A stretch of 64,000 bases of DNA from Diphasiastrum complanatum (taxonomy: Eukaryota; Streptophyta; Lycopodiopsida; Lycopodiales; Lycopodiaceae): the NCBI GenBank assembly GCA_029204225.1, contig CM055110.1:372077-436076 (forward strand). The letters run 5' to 3'. Under the pieces are notes generated by a model. That model was given only the letters and a program-made list of their open reading frames with translations, had not been told where the DNA came from and did no database searches. How positions within the stretch are numbered: the first letter of the stretch is position 1; each line of letters starts with the position of its first letter. Made by a program: the position numbers and the translations under genes. Positions 23,617 through 35,689 of the stretch are shown here, one piece after another.

Positions 23617-24256
23617 GTTGGGTTTGCACAAGAATGATCAAAGAACAGTTTAGTTGAAAAATCCAAGGCAAGAGCACAATGGCATACCACAGACTTGAAA
23701 AACTAACTCTTTACTATGATAGATAGCTATCAGAAATAGTTCTAAGTGCTCATTATGGGGAAGAGAGGTTGCTCACGGGTAGCGAGATAAAATGATAACC
23801 AAAAACCTCGGGTAGATAATGAGCCCAAAAATCACAATATGGCAAAAGAAGCCATAATTTTCCTACATCAATGAGGCTTGAGTTCCTACAGTGGATTTGC
23901 ATGGAATGTCCACATCTTCCAGTTAACTCATATATCATAGATCCACATGTAAAACTGCATGCATGGATGTTGCATGGATTGCATGTCAGCTCCCTAAGCT
24001 ACCTAGACATGTGTAGATTATGTAAACTGATTTGCATGTTGCATGCATGCATTCTAACTAACATTGCATGTCATCTAATATTTTGCATGACATCATAATT
24101 GAATCTACCTATCTCAAATTCAACCTATTCTAGAAGGTTATCCACTCACTTCACATACCTTAATGTACAGTAAAATATTTACAAGAAATAAGGTGAGCAT
24201 AGCCCCCAAAGTCAACACATGAAGATATGTTTTATGACTTTTCACACTCCTTGAAA
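23617..24256 (-). mobile_element. 3' LTR of copia C1
   Basis: On the minus strand it begins TGTGAAAAGTC right after the polypurine tract and the RNase H end of C1, and ends near CCCAACA at about 23617. The same ~640 bp, in the same position, follows C3 at about 44137-44766. The far end is set by a common terminus next to 'accccataaagatcc' in both and could be off by a few bases. Confidence 0.6.
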
Positions 24257-24261
24257 TATAT

Positions 24262-27200
24262 CTACCTATTCACCATAGACTTTGAGATTAAGCCAAGATT
24301 AGATCTCATCTTGACAAATGCATTCTTGAGCAATGGCTTGGTGAGAAGATCTACAACACAATTTGAAGATCCAACATGCTCCAATAAGATCTCTCTCCCA
24401 ATTACTTTCTCTCTTACAAAGTGATGAGCTACCTCAATGTGTTTGCTCCTTGCATGGAATACAAGATTGTTTGCAAGAGCATGAGCCGAAATGTTATCAT
24501 TATTGATAATTGGAAGGTCTTCATCTCCATAACACTTTAGCTCCATAAGTATCCTCTTGATCCATAAAACTTCCTTAGTTATGATTGTAAGAGCTTTGTA
24601 CTCAGCTTCACAAGATGACAAGGATATAGTTGCTTGCTTCTTTGATAGCCAAAAAACTAGATTCCCTCTAATGAAAACGGTGAAATCACTTGTGGATTTT
24701 CTATCCACTCTGTCTCTTTGAAAATATGATTCTGAAAATGCAACAAAAGTTAGATCGCCTCCTTTATAGAACAATCCATAGTCTAAGTTAGAAGATACAT
24801 ATCTCAAGATTCTCTTTCCCAATTTCCAATGACATATCTTTGGATCCTACATGTATTGGCTTAATTTGTGCACACTAAAACTTAGATCAGGCCTACTAAC
24901 TCTTAATCAAATAAGAGGGCCAATAAGACTCCTATAAAGAGTGAACTCCTTGAAGGATCTTTTTCGCTCTTTCATAGGAACTTTTACTATTTGCTCCATT
25001 GGAGTATCTATGCCTTTACAGTTTTCCATTTTAAATTTCTTAAGCATGGAAAGAGCATAACCACTTTGACTTATGAAAGCATGACCTTTCCAAAAGTCAA
25101 TTTCTAGGCCTAAAATGTAGTGAAGAACTCCTAGATTTTGAATCTTAAATTTACTTCCGAGTGCACATTTCGTTTCTTCAAGTAGCTCCTCATTATTTCC
25201 ACTAAAAATAAAATCATTTACATAGATGAGAAGAATAACTACAATGTTATTTACAAACTTAATGTACAATGAAGGGTCGTATTCACTAAGATGAAATCTG
25301 AGTGATATGAGAAAGGAGTTGAGCCTTGGATACCAAGACCTCTTGGTGCTTGTTTTAGTCCAGAGACTTCTGAACAAAAGACAAAGTTTTGTTTCTTTAA
25401 GAACCTTCACGAATCCAGGTGGTTGCTCTCAAGGTAACCATTGAGGAAGGCATTAGAGACATCAATTTGAAACATCCTCCAATTGTGATAACATGCAAGA
25501 GAAATGAGAATTCTTATAGTTATCATTTTTGCAATATGTGGAAAAGTGTCTTCATAGTCAGGACCTTTGATTTGAGAGTGGCACAAAGTCTTGCTTTGAA
25601 TTTGTTGATGGATCCATCATTGTTGTACTTGGTTTTGAATACCCATTTTCATCCAATGACATGCATCTTGCTAGGTGGTCCCACAAGCTCCCATGTATAG
25701 TTTGACATCCAGGCTTCAAACTCTTGGGTCATTGCTTCAACCCACTCCTTGGATTGAAGTGCTTCTTGGACATCTTTAGGCTCTTCATCTAATATGAAGA
25801 ATGCATGATAGGATGTTTCATCTTCCACTTGTCTTCCTTCTTCATTATATGTGAGCCTTCTTGGCTCGGATCTTTCTCTTGTGGATATACTAGGTGTAGG
25901 TGCTTAAAGTTGCTCCTCCTCAAAGACTCGAGCCCGCCACATCTTGAACAACATCAAGATTGATGACTATAGATCCTGCATGAGGTTCCTTGATCTTTGC
26001 CTCATCCAAGTTAAACTTCTAATCTTCATGGAAGTCACATTTCAACTTACAACGTTCTTGTTAGTAGAGGGAACATAAATTTTATATGCTTTCTTATAAG
26101 ATGCATATCCAACAAAAATACCTTTAATAGCACTAGGATCATTCTTTTTACTAGTCTCTAAAGGAACATGCACATAGCATAAGCAGCCAAAGATCCTAAG
26201 ATGATCTACCTTAGGCTTTTTCTTGTACAACATTTCAAATGGTGTTCTTCCTTCTATAGCAAGATTAGGATGCCTATTACAAAGATTATTTGCACATGCA
26301 ATTGCTTCTCCCCAAACTTCTTTAGGTAGATATGCTTCTAGCATGATAGCTTTTACACATTCACACAATATTCTATTTTTCTTTCAGCAACTACATTTTG
26401 TTGAGGAGTATAAGGACAAGAAAATGCTCCTTGTGTTCCCTCTTGCCCACAATCGTTTTTAAACTTATTAGAGGTGTATTCACCTCCACCGTAAGGAAGA
26501 CATCATAAACCATGCATTAGGGGAGTTTTGAGCTCCAAAAAGACCCTTTAAGAATTCGTGCAAGATGTAGATTATATTATTAAAATATTATAACACTACT
26601 ACTTTTGACTTGCCATAACTTTCTAATTGTAGCTCAAAAGTATGTCATGTAACATATCATTGGAAACCCTTGTCGAGCGCTTTCCAATGCACCAAACTCT
26701 GCTAAATTCAGACTTACCACTAAAAAGTTATGCCATTTTTTGTGTGGAATCAGAATGTGGACTCAAAAAGTTATGTTACGTAGATTTCAAATTTGAGTGT
26801 TTTGATTGGTCCATGTGTAAGAAAAATTTGAGAAAAAATATAAAAAGGATTTTAATAAAGGGTCTTTTTTGGATATAGAACTCCTCTAATGGCTTTAGAA
26901 GATAGCATATAGATCCAAGAATATCTTGTGTAATCATCTATGAAAGAAACAAAACAATTTGCTCCTCCTTTGCTCTTAGTAGAAGAGAAATGAACATCAA
27001 AATGCTAAATAGTTGTTGAGTATTGATGCTGGATCTTGAAAAAGGTCTTCCATGTGATTTTGCCAAAACACAAGCTTCACAGGGTCGAAGCTCCTTTGAC
27101 AATGTCTTTGGTAGTCCAACAACTTTTTCTTCCTTGATCATAGATTGCATGGCTTTGAAATTGGGATGACCCAATCTTTTATGCCATATATCCTCTTGAT

Positions 27201-28640
27201 GAAACTTGGTCTCATAAGCAACATCAGAAATGTTAGCACTTTCCCTAGAATCTAGCGTGTACAACTTTCTAGCTCTACATCCTCTAGTTATCACTTCTCT
27301 CTCCCTTGAGATTACACACTTGTCAATATGAAATTTGACATCTAACCACTATCAAACAATTGTCCTACACTTATGAGGTTCTTGGTTAGTTTAGGCACAT
27401 AAAGTACATCATGCAAACAAAAAGATCTTGATGATGATGCGTGCAGTGGAATACTCCCTATTCCTTCAATTCTACACTCTACGTCATTAGTAGTATAGAT
27501 TGATCTTTTTGCGCCTACATATGGCATGAGACTTGTGAAAGAGTTTCTTGAACTAGACATATGGGAACTCGCCCCACTATCTATCCACCATATTTATTCA
27601 TTCTTGAAAGGAAAGGATGAAAAACTAGACATCATTAAAGAATCGTCTCTTTCACTCTCATTACCCTTGCACTCTTCCTCATTAGTAAGCTTAGCTTGCT
27701 TGGATTGGTTCTTCTTCTTGAAATAATTTGATGCATAGTGGCTCTTTTTGCCACAAAAGAAACATTTGATCTTTGACAACTTCTTCTCGCCACTGGATGT
27801 TGCAGTTTGTGAGGATTGATCCTCACCACCTTCTTTGGCTTTATCCTTCTTGAAGTGTTGTTGACCTTTTCCCTTGCCTCTTGACTTCTCCTTGGTGAAA
27901 TGCGCTCCATCATCTGCACCATCCTTCAATGAAAGTTTGTTGATCCTCGACATCTTGTTCTCTTGTTTGCTTTCTTCAACAATGAGATCTCCTTGAAGAG
28001 TCTCCAAAGATGGAAGCTCCTCCCTAACAACATAAGTCTGCACAATATTGTCGTACTCATCTCTTAGTCCATTAAGGACTACTTGAACAGGCTTAGTGTT
28101 CTTAAGAGCATCACCGATACCAGCTAACTCTTGATGAAGATCTTTAACTCTCATTACATAATTTGAAGCACTCTCGTCTACTCTTTGATAACTTAGAAAG
28201 ATCTGATTTCTAAGTGTAAGCAATCTTGAAGTATTCTTAATTTCATAGATTGTTTTAAGATGCCCCAAGACTCCTTGGCAATAGTGCATGTACTGATCTC
28301 CCTTTACATTTCATTTGTGACATTCATTTTTATAAAATGAAGAGCAATTCTAGTTCTCTTCTTGAATGTTGCAATTTGATTAGGTGTTGCAGGTTCTTCT
28401 TTGGCTATACTAACAATGTCCATTACATCTTGTAAATAATGATTCCATCCTTATCTTCCACATTGCATAATTGGAAGATGTTAATCTCCCACTATGCTCC
28501 AAAAAATGTGAACCAGTTGAAGCAAGTTCTCTATGAGAAATTATAGTAATGACAAAGATGGAGATGAATATGTTGCTTGCAATCTCAACCTCAGATCTAA
28601 CACTTATAATGTTGATCCAACCTATGAAATCTAGCAACAA
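24262..28640 (-). pseudogene. Ty1-copia element C1, near full length but dead
   Basis: Read 28640 to 24262 it has the copia order. Gag (28640-27594) shows SNYAMWKIRMES and a knuckle CFFCGKKSHYASN in which the last Cys is Tyr. Protease has WWIDSGASSHMS (about 27580), with a stop just before it. Gag-pre-integrase has WHKRLGHPNF and CEACVLAKSHG (27294-26938). Integrase has FIDDYTRY (about 26920), then after a MITE insertion GGEYTSN, PYTPQQN and WGEAIACANNLCN. RT (25410-24907) has YVND in place of YVDD, which would remove a catalytic Asp. RNase H (24822-24262) has KSTSD, SSCEAEYKAL and HARSKHIEVAHHF. Multiple frameshifts split the polyprotein, and about 50 integrase residues are lost at the MITE. 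No 5' LTR is visible near 28690. Confidence 0.85.
26515..26891. mobile_element. 377-bp MITE, copy 1 (inside C1 integrase)
   Basis: The ends are inverted: CATTAGGGGAGTT...CCAAAAAGACCCTTT at the left, and the reverse complement of the right end gives CATTAGAGGAGTT...CCAAAAAAGACCCTTT. A copy of the same length lies at 53528-53904. There is no coding sequence, so it is non-autonomous. It interrupts the copia integrase core, so it is younger than C1. I could not identify a target-site duplication, so the superfamily is open. Confidence 0.75.
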
Positions 28641-28689
28641 TATGTGAGATCAAGCTCACAACTAAAAAATCAATCTATCTTGAGTTTGG

Positions 28690-29040
28690 ATCTAGCTTCT
28701 ATTGGGATCCCACCCCCAATCGCCTAGCCATCCGCTTGTTCTTGACCCCAGAAGGGCTGGTACCAGGGGACTGGAGACAATGTGCAAGTTACTTCTTATA
28801 TGGAGAGGAATCCAGGCACCCTAACTGCTTATGGGACAATGAGGACAACCAACATGCGCTCAAGCACCTTCGCGCAATCAAATAGGTGCACAAGCATCTT
28901 GTGCATGGCTTGACAACAGTCCCACAACATAGAGGTCGTTGCATGGCAAGAGAGAGATTGTACATTCATTTTAGATTTTTGGAATATGTAAATTAATATT
29001 TCAAAATCTCGAGCGGGACTCAGACCATGACACTTTGGCT
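28690..29040. other. No recognisable feature
   Basis: The stretch between the truncated 5' end of C1 and the SPH-like repeat is slightly more GC-rich than its surroundings. I see no gene, LTR end or repeat in it. Confidence 0.5.
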
Positions 29041-29084
29041 ATACAATCGAAAGAATTAGTGCAGAAAGAATGTCTAGCCTTACG

Positions 29085-29350
29085 TCCAAGTTCATTTTCT
29101 AAGTCCATATCTACAGGTTGGTTGCCTGCAATGGCATGCCCTCCCTTCTTGTGAAATCACAAATGTATTCGATTTGTTCATTCAAAGTGAAATTATACGA
29201 CCAATTGAGACCACTATGCACCACATGGATGCCCACAAATTTAGTCCCATTTGAACAACTCAATGCTATGAGATTATCACTTAGGTTTGTTACACAAAAG
29301 GAAGCAACCAAAAGACACCTAAAGTAGAAACAAGCTTGCAAACATAGGGA
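29085..29350 (-). pseudogene. SPH-like (S1 family) fragment 2
   Basis: On the minus strand the frame 29341-29111 reads SFCVTNLSDNLIALSCSNG, then VGIHVVHSGLNWSYNF, then EYICDFTRREG. These are the S1/SPH core strands: N-x-L, C-S-x-D/N-G, G-x-H-V-V-x-x-G-x-x-W-x-F, and Y-x-C-D-F. The segment upstream that encodes the signal peptide in copies 1 and 4 is in a different frame here. The last ~45 residues of a normal SPH protein, with its remaining Cys residues, are absent. A GA tract and a 'catataaag' TATA-like site lie 5' (29360-29395). Confidence 0.65.
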
Positions 29351-29589
29351 ATAAGTGAATGAGAGAGAGAGAGAGAGAGCTTTACCTTCATATAAAGATA
29401 GCAGTGTATGACATGATGAGTTGTAGCTCAGCCCTAGAGACGATGCTAGCTAGAGGAGGAAAATTTCAAACCAAAAGCCACGGTGTTGAATTTCAAATGA
29501 GTGATTCCTCCTAAAACCAATTCCAGTGGGAGTACCCATGTATTTGAATTAGAAAGCACTAATTCTTAGTTCATGCTACTTTTGCCATA

Positions 29590-32500
29590 AGCGAGAAAAG
29601 CACATCAAAGACCAAAGTATTGGTTTTTAATTTGTATTTCTTAGTGTTTATTACTAGTGTTATTTACACTAGGATAATGATTAGATTATGCATGTTTACT
29701 ATTGTCATGATTTAATTACAATCACAATTGCATGCTCGAGGGCATTATGCTTGTTAAGCCCATGATAGCCTTGGCCTATTGAGAGAAAGTTCTAACTTTT
29801 ACATCGGATCCTCTTTCCTTGTGCGACTGCACTTATACCCATGCCTCTCTAATCTAGAAAGCCCTTGATAATTAATATCTAATGTGGGTGAATTCAATGT
29901 CTTGAAAATCAACCTCGCTAAACATCACATTCCCATTCATGTAGTAATCATTCTAAGTTGTGGACACTTTATTGTAGCATGGAGTTATGGATCATAACTT
30001 GATTGAAAGCAGACAGTCATCATAACCATGAATTACTATTCACCATGCATTGCATATCATGAATCTATCATAATCTACCTATGACTAATAATGCCTTGAT
30101 CTCCAACCAATGATAATATTACATTTAGTGTTATATCAAGAGATTGCAACATATATGAGTAGATTATCACAACAAGTACACTAATATCACATGTCAACAA
30201 GGCTTAGATAGACACTCATTCCTTAACATGATGTTAAGGTTCTTGACCCAAGTACACAAATGAAAAGGCCTAAGCATCTTTTGTCCCTATTTATTAAATC
30301 CTAAAATGTCACGTAGCGTAGTAAAACAATACCATATGATAAGGAAGGGCTTCATTATCACCATATCCTTGCTCTTGTGTGTGGGAAAGCTTCTAAGACT
30401 TATCACATGACCAACATAGAAATTCATTCCATCTTTTTTAGATAAGGCAGAGGTTACAGTAAAAATAATTAAACAACAACATCACAATGGGCAACAAGCC
30501 ACATTTCTCTTTTGCAGTTTTGGGGAGCGCCTAGTTCTATTTGTTTGCAATAGCTTATGGCTGCAATTTGTGATTTATGACTAAATTCAGTGCACGTGTC
30601 CAACGAGTTGATTCATGTGGTATGATAGTCGTTTTTTAACTCATCACATATTGTAGAGATCTAGCATAGGTCATTTTTTGGGTGTTTAGATTCTTTTCAC
30701 ACACATTCATCTATCTTTACCTATTTATTTTTTCCTTTCACAAATGTCTATTTATTATATGGAATCTCACTACATAGGATAAAGTTGGTGTTTTTGTGGC
30801 AAACCTTTTAAGGATTACCAGGTTTATGACTTAATCTTCAAAGTTTAGTTTTTAGTTGTTAATGTTTGGGAAATACAAATCTTTTGATGACTCATTATTA
30901 TTTTTTAATGGTTTTCATGGCTTTTTATGCATCTCCAGAAAAATCCTCATAGAAGTCCCAAACTTGCAAAATAAAATTAATTCATTACAAAAAAAAATTG
31001 GTTGTTTTTAAATCTTATTTGAATGCAAATTGTTCTAGGATAGGCATCTAAGTGATGGTGCAATTTTGCGGATTCTCAAATTCAATAAGATTCACATGAT
31101 GATTCCAACAAGAATTCTTTTAATTAATCTAAATTGAAAAGGGGTGCCATTTATATCACTAAATAGTAATTACATTTTCATCCTAAATGTCATTCTATTT
31201 CATTCTAAATGACTTAAACTAATAGCAAATTAGAGAATGATTGTAAAGTACAAAGTTTGTGGAGCCGTACTTTGTCATAAATTGTACATTTAATGTGTAG
31301 TTTAGATTTTTTGTATATGATATAGAAGTTTGAATGAGCTAACTTTGTTCGATGTATTAAAATTGACATCGTAAGGGCAATTTCTATTAATTGGGGACAA
31401 ACTATTTTGAAGATGTAGATATGTAATGATGTAAACCCAGCCAAGTGATTGGTCATGTTAACATCCATGTCATTTCTGAAGCAACGTCTACACACTTCGA
31501 TGCACTATAACTAGGTGAGAGTGTGTCATTTGATGTCATGTTAACAACCATGCTATTTCTGTAGTTGTGTCTACAAACGTCTCTGCACTATAACTAGTTG
31601 GGAGTGTGTCAATTGATGTATGAGTTTTGTGAGAAATAATCAATAGTTTGATCTTCTTTCTCTCATATGCTATGAAGGTTCCCTTCTTATCTTTCTTTCA
31701 ACAATATGTCAATACTGTCATATTTGTTATTGATTACTATTTATCGAATAGAGCAACTATAACATTGTCCAACTAGAGCAAACATTTACCAAACCTAAGA
31801 AAATGACTATATCTAAAAAGGTATTTGTGTGGATCAGGCCAACGAAATTGTGAGGTTCTTTGCCAATGTTCAGTCTTAGAGCTCTAAGATTCTTGGCTAC
31901 AATTACCAAACGAAAGCATCTACCACTTCTAACTCTTGATTGGTAGCAATAATGTTTGTGACAACTATATTGTCACCAGTATGATCTTTCTTAGAACATA
32001 AAGTCATGCAGGTATATTATTAACCAAAGGTAATAGTAATTTGAAATATTCAAAACACTCATATTAGCAAAATCTTTGATGTTACTAGACGTCAAAGTAA
32101 AACCAAAATATCAGTTGATAACCAGTATCTTTTCACATTTTGCCTTTTGTATCATTAAATCATATGAATAGCACTACTTCTCTCTCTTGCAAAATGATAA
32201 TTATATATACTATATTAATAAATAAATCATAGATGAAGTTATCTCCAACAAAGTGCATGATATCTCTATAATCAATTTTCTTGAAGCTAAGATTTTATCA
32301 TATTTGTAAAATATTAATGAAAATCACATCAATTTTTGGCCTATGATGGCATTGCATCTGATGAATTGCTCAAAATAGAATGGCATATTTACAAAGGCAA
32401 GACTAGCCCCATGTCATGATATCTCATCATCCAAGCCTCCACTTGGCAAGAGACAAATGCAGACCAAGTTTGCAAGTGAAAGGTATACACTCAAGAACAT

Positions 32501-32600
32501 GTGTGACAATAGATTATTTTAAACAGCAAATATTAAAGAGCTCAACCATGATGCAAGAATCTCCAAGACATCCAAGCCATTTGCTATGATTGAAACACCA
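29590..32600 (+). repeat. R1 plus R4 blocks, most complete copy
   Basis: R1 (about 29590-31870) is joined directly to R4 (about 31880-32600). It includes a 300-bp part (about 29880-30190, 'cctatgactaataatgccttg') that is missing from copies 1 and 3 but present at 63720-64000. The minus-strand frame 31495-31214 is the counterpart of the frame at 22803-23060. With SPH fragment 2 at its left edge, it gives the order SPH - R1 - R4 for the ancestral unit. Confidence 0.8.
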
Positions 32601-32749
32601 TACATGAAGTGATTCGTCCGATTTCGACTCCAAGATAGATTTAGTGTCTTCGAGTTCCATAGAGCTCTTCTTTGTCTAATGAGAGAAAGAAATCCAGAAA
32701 ACATAAGAAGAAAGGAAGGATAAGAAACACACGGTTGTTTGAAATAATG

Positions 32750-33060
32750 ACATAGTTACCACTGAATTCAGACAAGGAAATGTACGTTGCTGAAACTGCA
32801 ATCAAGAGGGACATTACATTAATGAATGTCCTAGTGGCTCATGGTACTACACTATTTGTAATATGTACAGTCCTTGGACAAATGACTGTGGAAGATTACA
32901 GGCTGTGACAACCACGGCGGCATTTGTAGTGCAGATGCATCAACAACAACCACCACAGCCGCAGATGCAACAATAGCCAGCACCTTGTCAGCAAGGACCG
33001 CAAATGATGCAAGGCCAAAAGCCACAGTGGCCATTCCAGTGACAAAGAGATCTATGAGCA
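32750..33060 (+). pseudogene. Gag-like fragment with two zinc knuckles, one broken
   Basis: In the frame through 32780-32970, a knuckle reads C-stop-N-C-N-Q-E-G-H-Y-I-N-E-C. The residue after the first Cys, normally aromatic, has become TGA. A second imperfect knuckle has CNMYSPWTNDC, with Pro-Trp where Gly-His is expected. A Gln/Pro-rich tail (QQQPPQPQMQQ) follows before a stop. It resembles the tail of a retroelement gag. No pol gene belongs to it, since G1 starts 1.6 kb further on. Confidence 0.5.
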
Positions 33061-33061
33061 C

Positions 33062-34550
33062 GCAATTGACGTTATCATTGACGCAAGATCAATTTGCCTC
33101 AACAATGTTATTGAATGAATCTGAAGCATGCATAACAAGTTGGGGGGAGATTAAAAAACTGGTAACGGTGGGATTTATATATACTATCGACTATACACTT
33201 TGGTTGAGCCCTACACTTATAGTCACCCAAGAAGAATGGCAACCTATTACCACAAACTTAATTCATTTACTATAAAGGATCATTTCCCATTGTCGTTAAC
33301 CAAAATGTTTTTGGATGAATTCGCAAGGAGTTATGTACCATAATGGTAAGCCCTTTAGTGATGGCCTAACAAGGGCCATGACGCAGGTCTGGCAATATCC
33401 ACATGTTTGGGTGCCACGTGTCACCATACTAAGTGGTCACGTGTTGCCAACATGACCGTGCTTGATAGGAATATTAGTCGTCAACAGCTAGACTAATAAT
33501 AGCTTGCTAAGAACATATTAACATATTGAGCAACAAGAAAGTCAGACAAAATGAAAATAAGTATAGCAATATGACACAAATCTGAACGCAGAACAAAAGA
33601 ATTGTTATCAGATTAAGTATAGCAAAATATAAATGTCAATAATTGCGGTAGAGCACAAGGTAATTGGTTGGCTTAAAGCTACTTGGAAACTTTAAGCTTT
33701 ACCTTTGACTTTTTTTAAAGAAATGATTATTTTATGGATTGGTTTTAGTTTTGAAAAAAAAAACAATTCACTTTAAACTTTTTGTTTAAAGTATTGGATG
33801 TGCCTCCTTTGGGACCTATGTATTGCATTGTTTTGCATGCAGTCCCATAGTTTCAATCTGTCTCTCTGTACGGATACTGCAGCAGGCAATCCACGGACCT
33901 GCGGGGGGTAGGGGGTGTTGAATTATATTACCTCTATTGTGTTCTTTCTGATACTATGCAAGCAGCACAGCGCCTGGCGCCTCATTCTTCCGTGGTCCAG
34001 ATTTTTAAAGTGGGGGGGTTGTTGTACCCTCTCCAAGTGGTGGTACTTGTGATGCAACATAATAGAGGTGACAAGGCATCACGCTTCCCCACGTCCCCTC
34101 TCAACTTTATAACTCTGACAAGTGGGGGGAGGAGATGGTGCTCCTCCCCACTTAGCTTTAAACTTAGCTTTAAGTTGCAAACCATAATATTGATAAGCTT
34201 AAATCTTGTTAAAAGATTAATGAAGTAAAGCCAAAACTTATACTTTGACTGGCTGTCCTTTCAAGATTTGTACTTCTCTGGTCCTCCTCTGTACCTGCAG
34301 ATCTCCCAAGGTAGGAGAGGAGCTGCAGGACGTTACGTTGGTGTTGGAGGTCGGAGAAGGGGCCTTAGTTGATTTTTATAAACCTTTGAGGTCCATAGGC
34401 CATGTGGCACCATTTGGTGGCCCCACATGGTAAGAAAGCCCTAGAAGCGACAATTGGGGCCTTTCTCAGGTCCCACCTGTCCTTTTTGTATGAGGTTGGA
34501 GAGGAGCTTTGGGGAGGGAGAAAAGGAGGTACGTTGACTTTCTCATTCTC
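33062..34550. other. No recognisable gene; G-rich hairpin
   Basis: Short frames without motifs. At 34121-34152 AGTGGGGGGAGGAG pairs with CTCCTCCCCACT around ATGGTG, leaving a GG bulge: a strong stem. The stretch may include the leader or 5' LTR of the gypsy element that follows, but I could not find an LTR end or primer-binding site. Confidence 0.45.
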
Positions 34551-34678
34551 AAAAATTGTTTGTAGAGTTAGGAGTTCTCAAGCTTGTTAGTCTCTTGAGG
34601 CCCTTTTTCTCTAGTTATTGCTTTTTTGTCGATTTTTATACCGTAGCTCTCCGTTTTTCCTCAAGCTTGTTTTTGTGT

Positions 34679-35640
34679 ATGACTTTCTCCATGGAAACTC
34701 CAATGGATGAAACACGAGCTCCAAGTCCCGTCGTGACTGATATGGAGAATATGACATGTGCAATTAATTTGTTGCAGCAACAATTATTGACATGTAGTCT
34801 AAACATGAACGGGCGGAGACCGAAATTCGGGCTTTGTCCCAGTCTCGACAAGCACTCCTTAAACTGATGTTTACTCTGGAATTTTTTACTAGAAAAAAAA
34901 AGGATAGACACCAAGATGTTGTGTTGGCTTGGTTGGATTGATAGACTTCTCATTTCTCCATGGACGATCTACCAAATAGCTCGTGTATTTCGATAGCTAT
35001 CATGTTTTTATGCAGTAAAGCATACTCATGGTGGCAGGATCTTAAAGATTGAGCTACGGCCCCAACTACTTGGAATGACTTCCAGGTAGCCTTTAAGCCT
35101 GCCTTTATGCCTATCCTTGACGATTTTGAATATTATCGTCAATTTGCCACAAATGGGGACGAAGCCCTTGGACGTCTACTTGCAAGACTTCCAAGAGGTT
35201 GCTTCACAGTCTTTTGACCGCATAGATAGAGTGCTCCTTAAGCTACATTTCATTTTGGGTTTGCCTAAAAAATATCAGTTGGAGGTCTGTCGTAATCAGC
35301 CACATTCCTTAGAGGATGTCGTGCGTTTCACTTAGATTTACGAAGACACGCACAATATGACCCGCAAAGAGCAGCAAAAACCCGAAGTCAAAGACAAACC
35401 CTCTACGGGCCCTCCTTTCAAAAAGGGTAAGGATAAACTGGTCGGTGAAGCTTCCCCTTCCAAAAAGAAAAAGAAGTGCCCTTGTTTGGAGAGAGTTGAC
35501 TTTGATAAGGCCAAAGGCAACGGGTTGTGTTTCTCCTATATGGAGAAGGGGTCCCTTTCCAAGGACTGCCCGAAGAGAAGGAAGAAGGGTGGCTGCTCCT
35601 TTAAGGCATTAGGTAATGATCTTCTATTTCTTGTATTGTT
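34679..35640 (+). pseudogene. G1 gag (Ty3-gypsy), broken
   Basis: ATG at 34679 (MTFSMETPMDET) opens a short N-terminal frame ending near 34867. The capsid part resumes in another frame at 35117-35335 (MGTKPLDVYLQDFQEVA, then FILGLPKKYQLEV), a typical gypsy gag C-terminal helix set. The linker 35357-35520 is Lys/Pro-rich. The nucleocapsid knuckle reads CFSYMEKGSLSKDC, where the second Cys is Tyr and the His is Ser, so it cannot bind zinc as usual. At least two frameshifts and one stop interrupt it. It belongs to the same element as the pol pieces that follow. Confidence 0.75.
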
Positions 35641-35689
35641 GTATCTTTTAAAGATAAAATAATTTGTATGGATTGTTGTTTTAACACTA

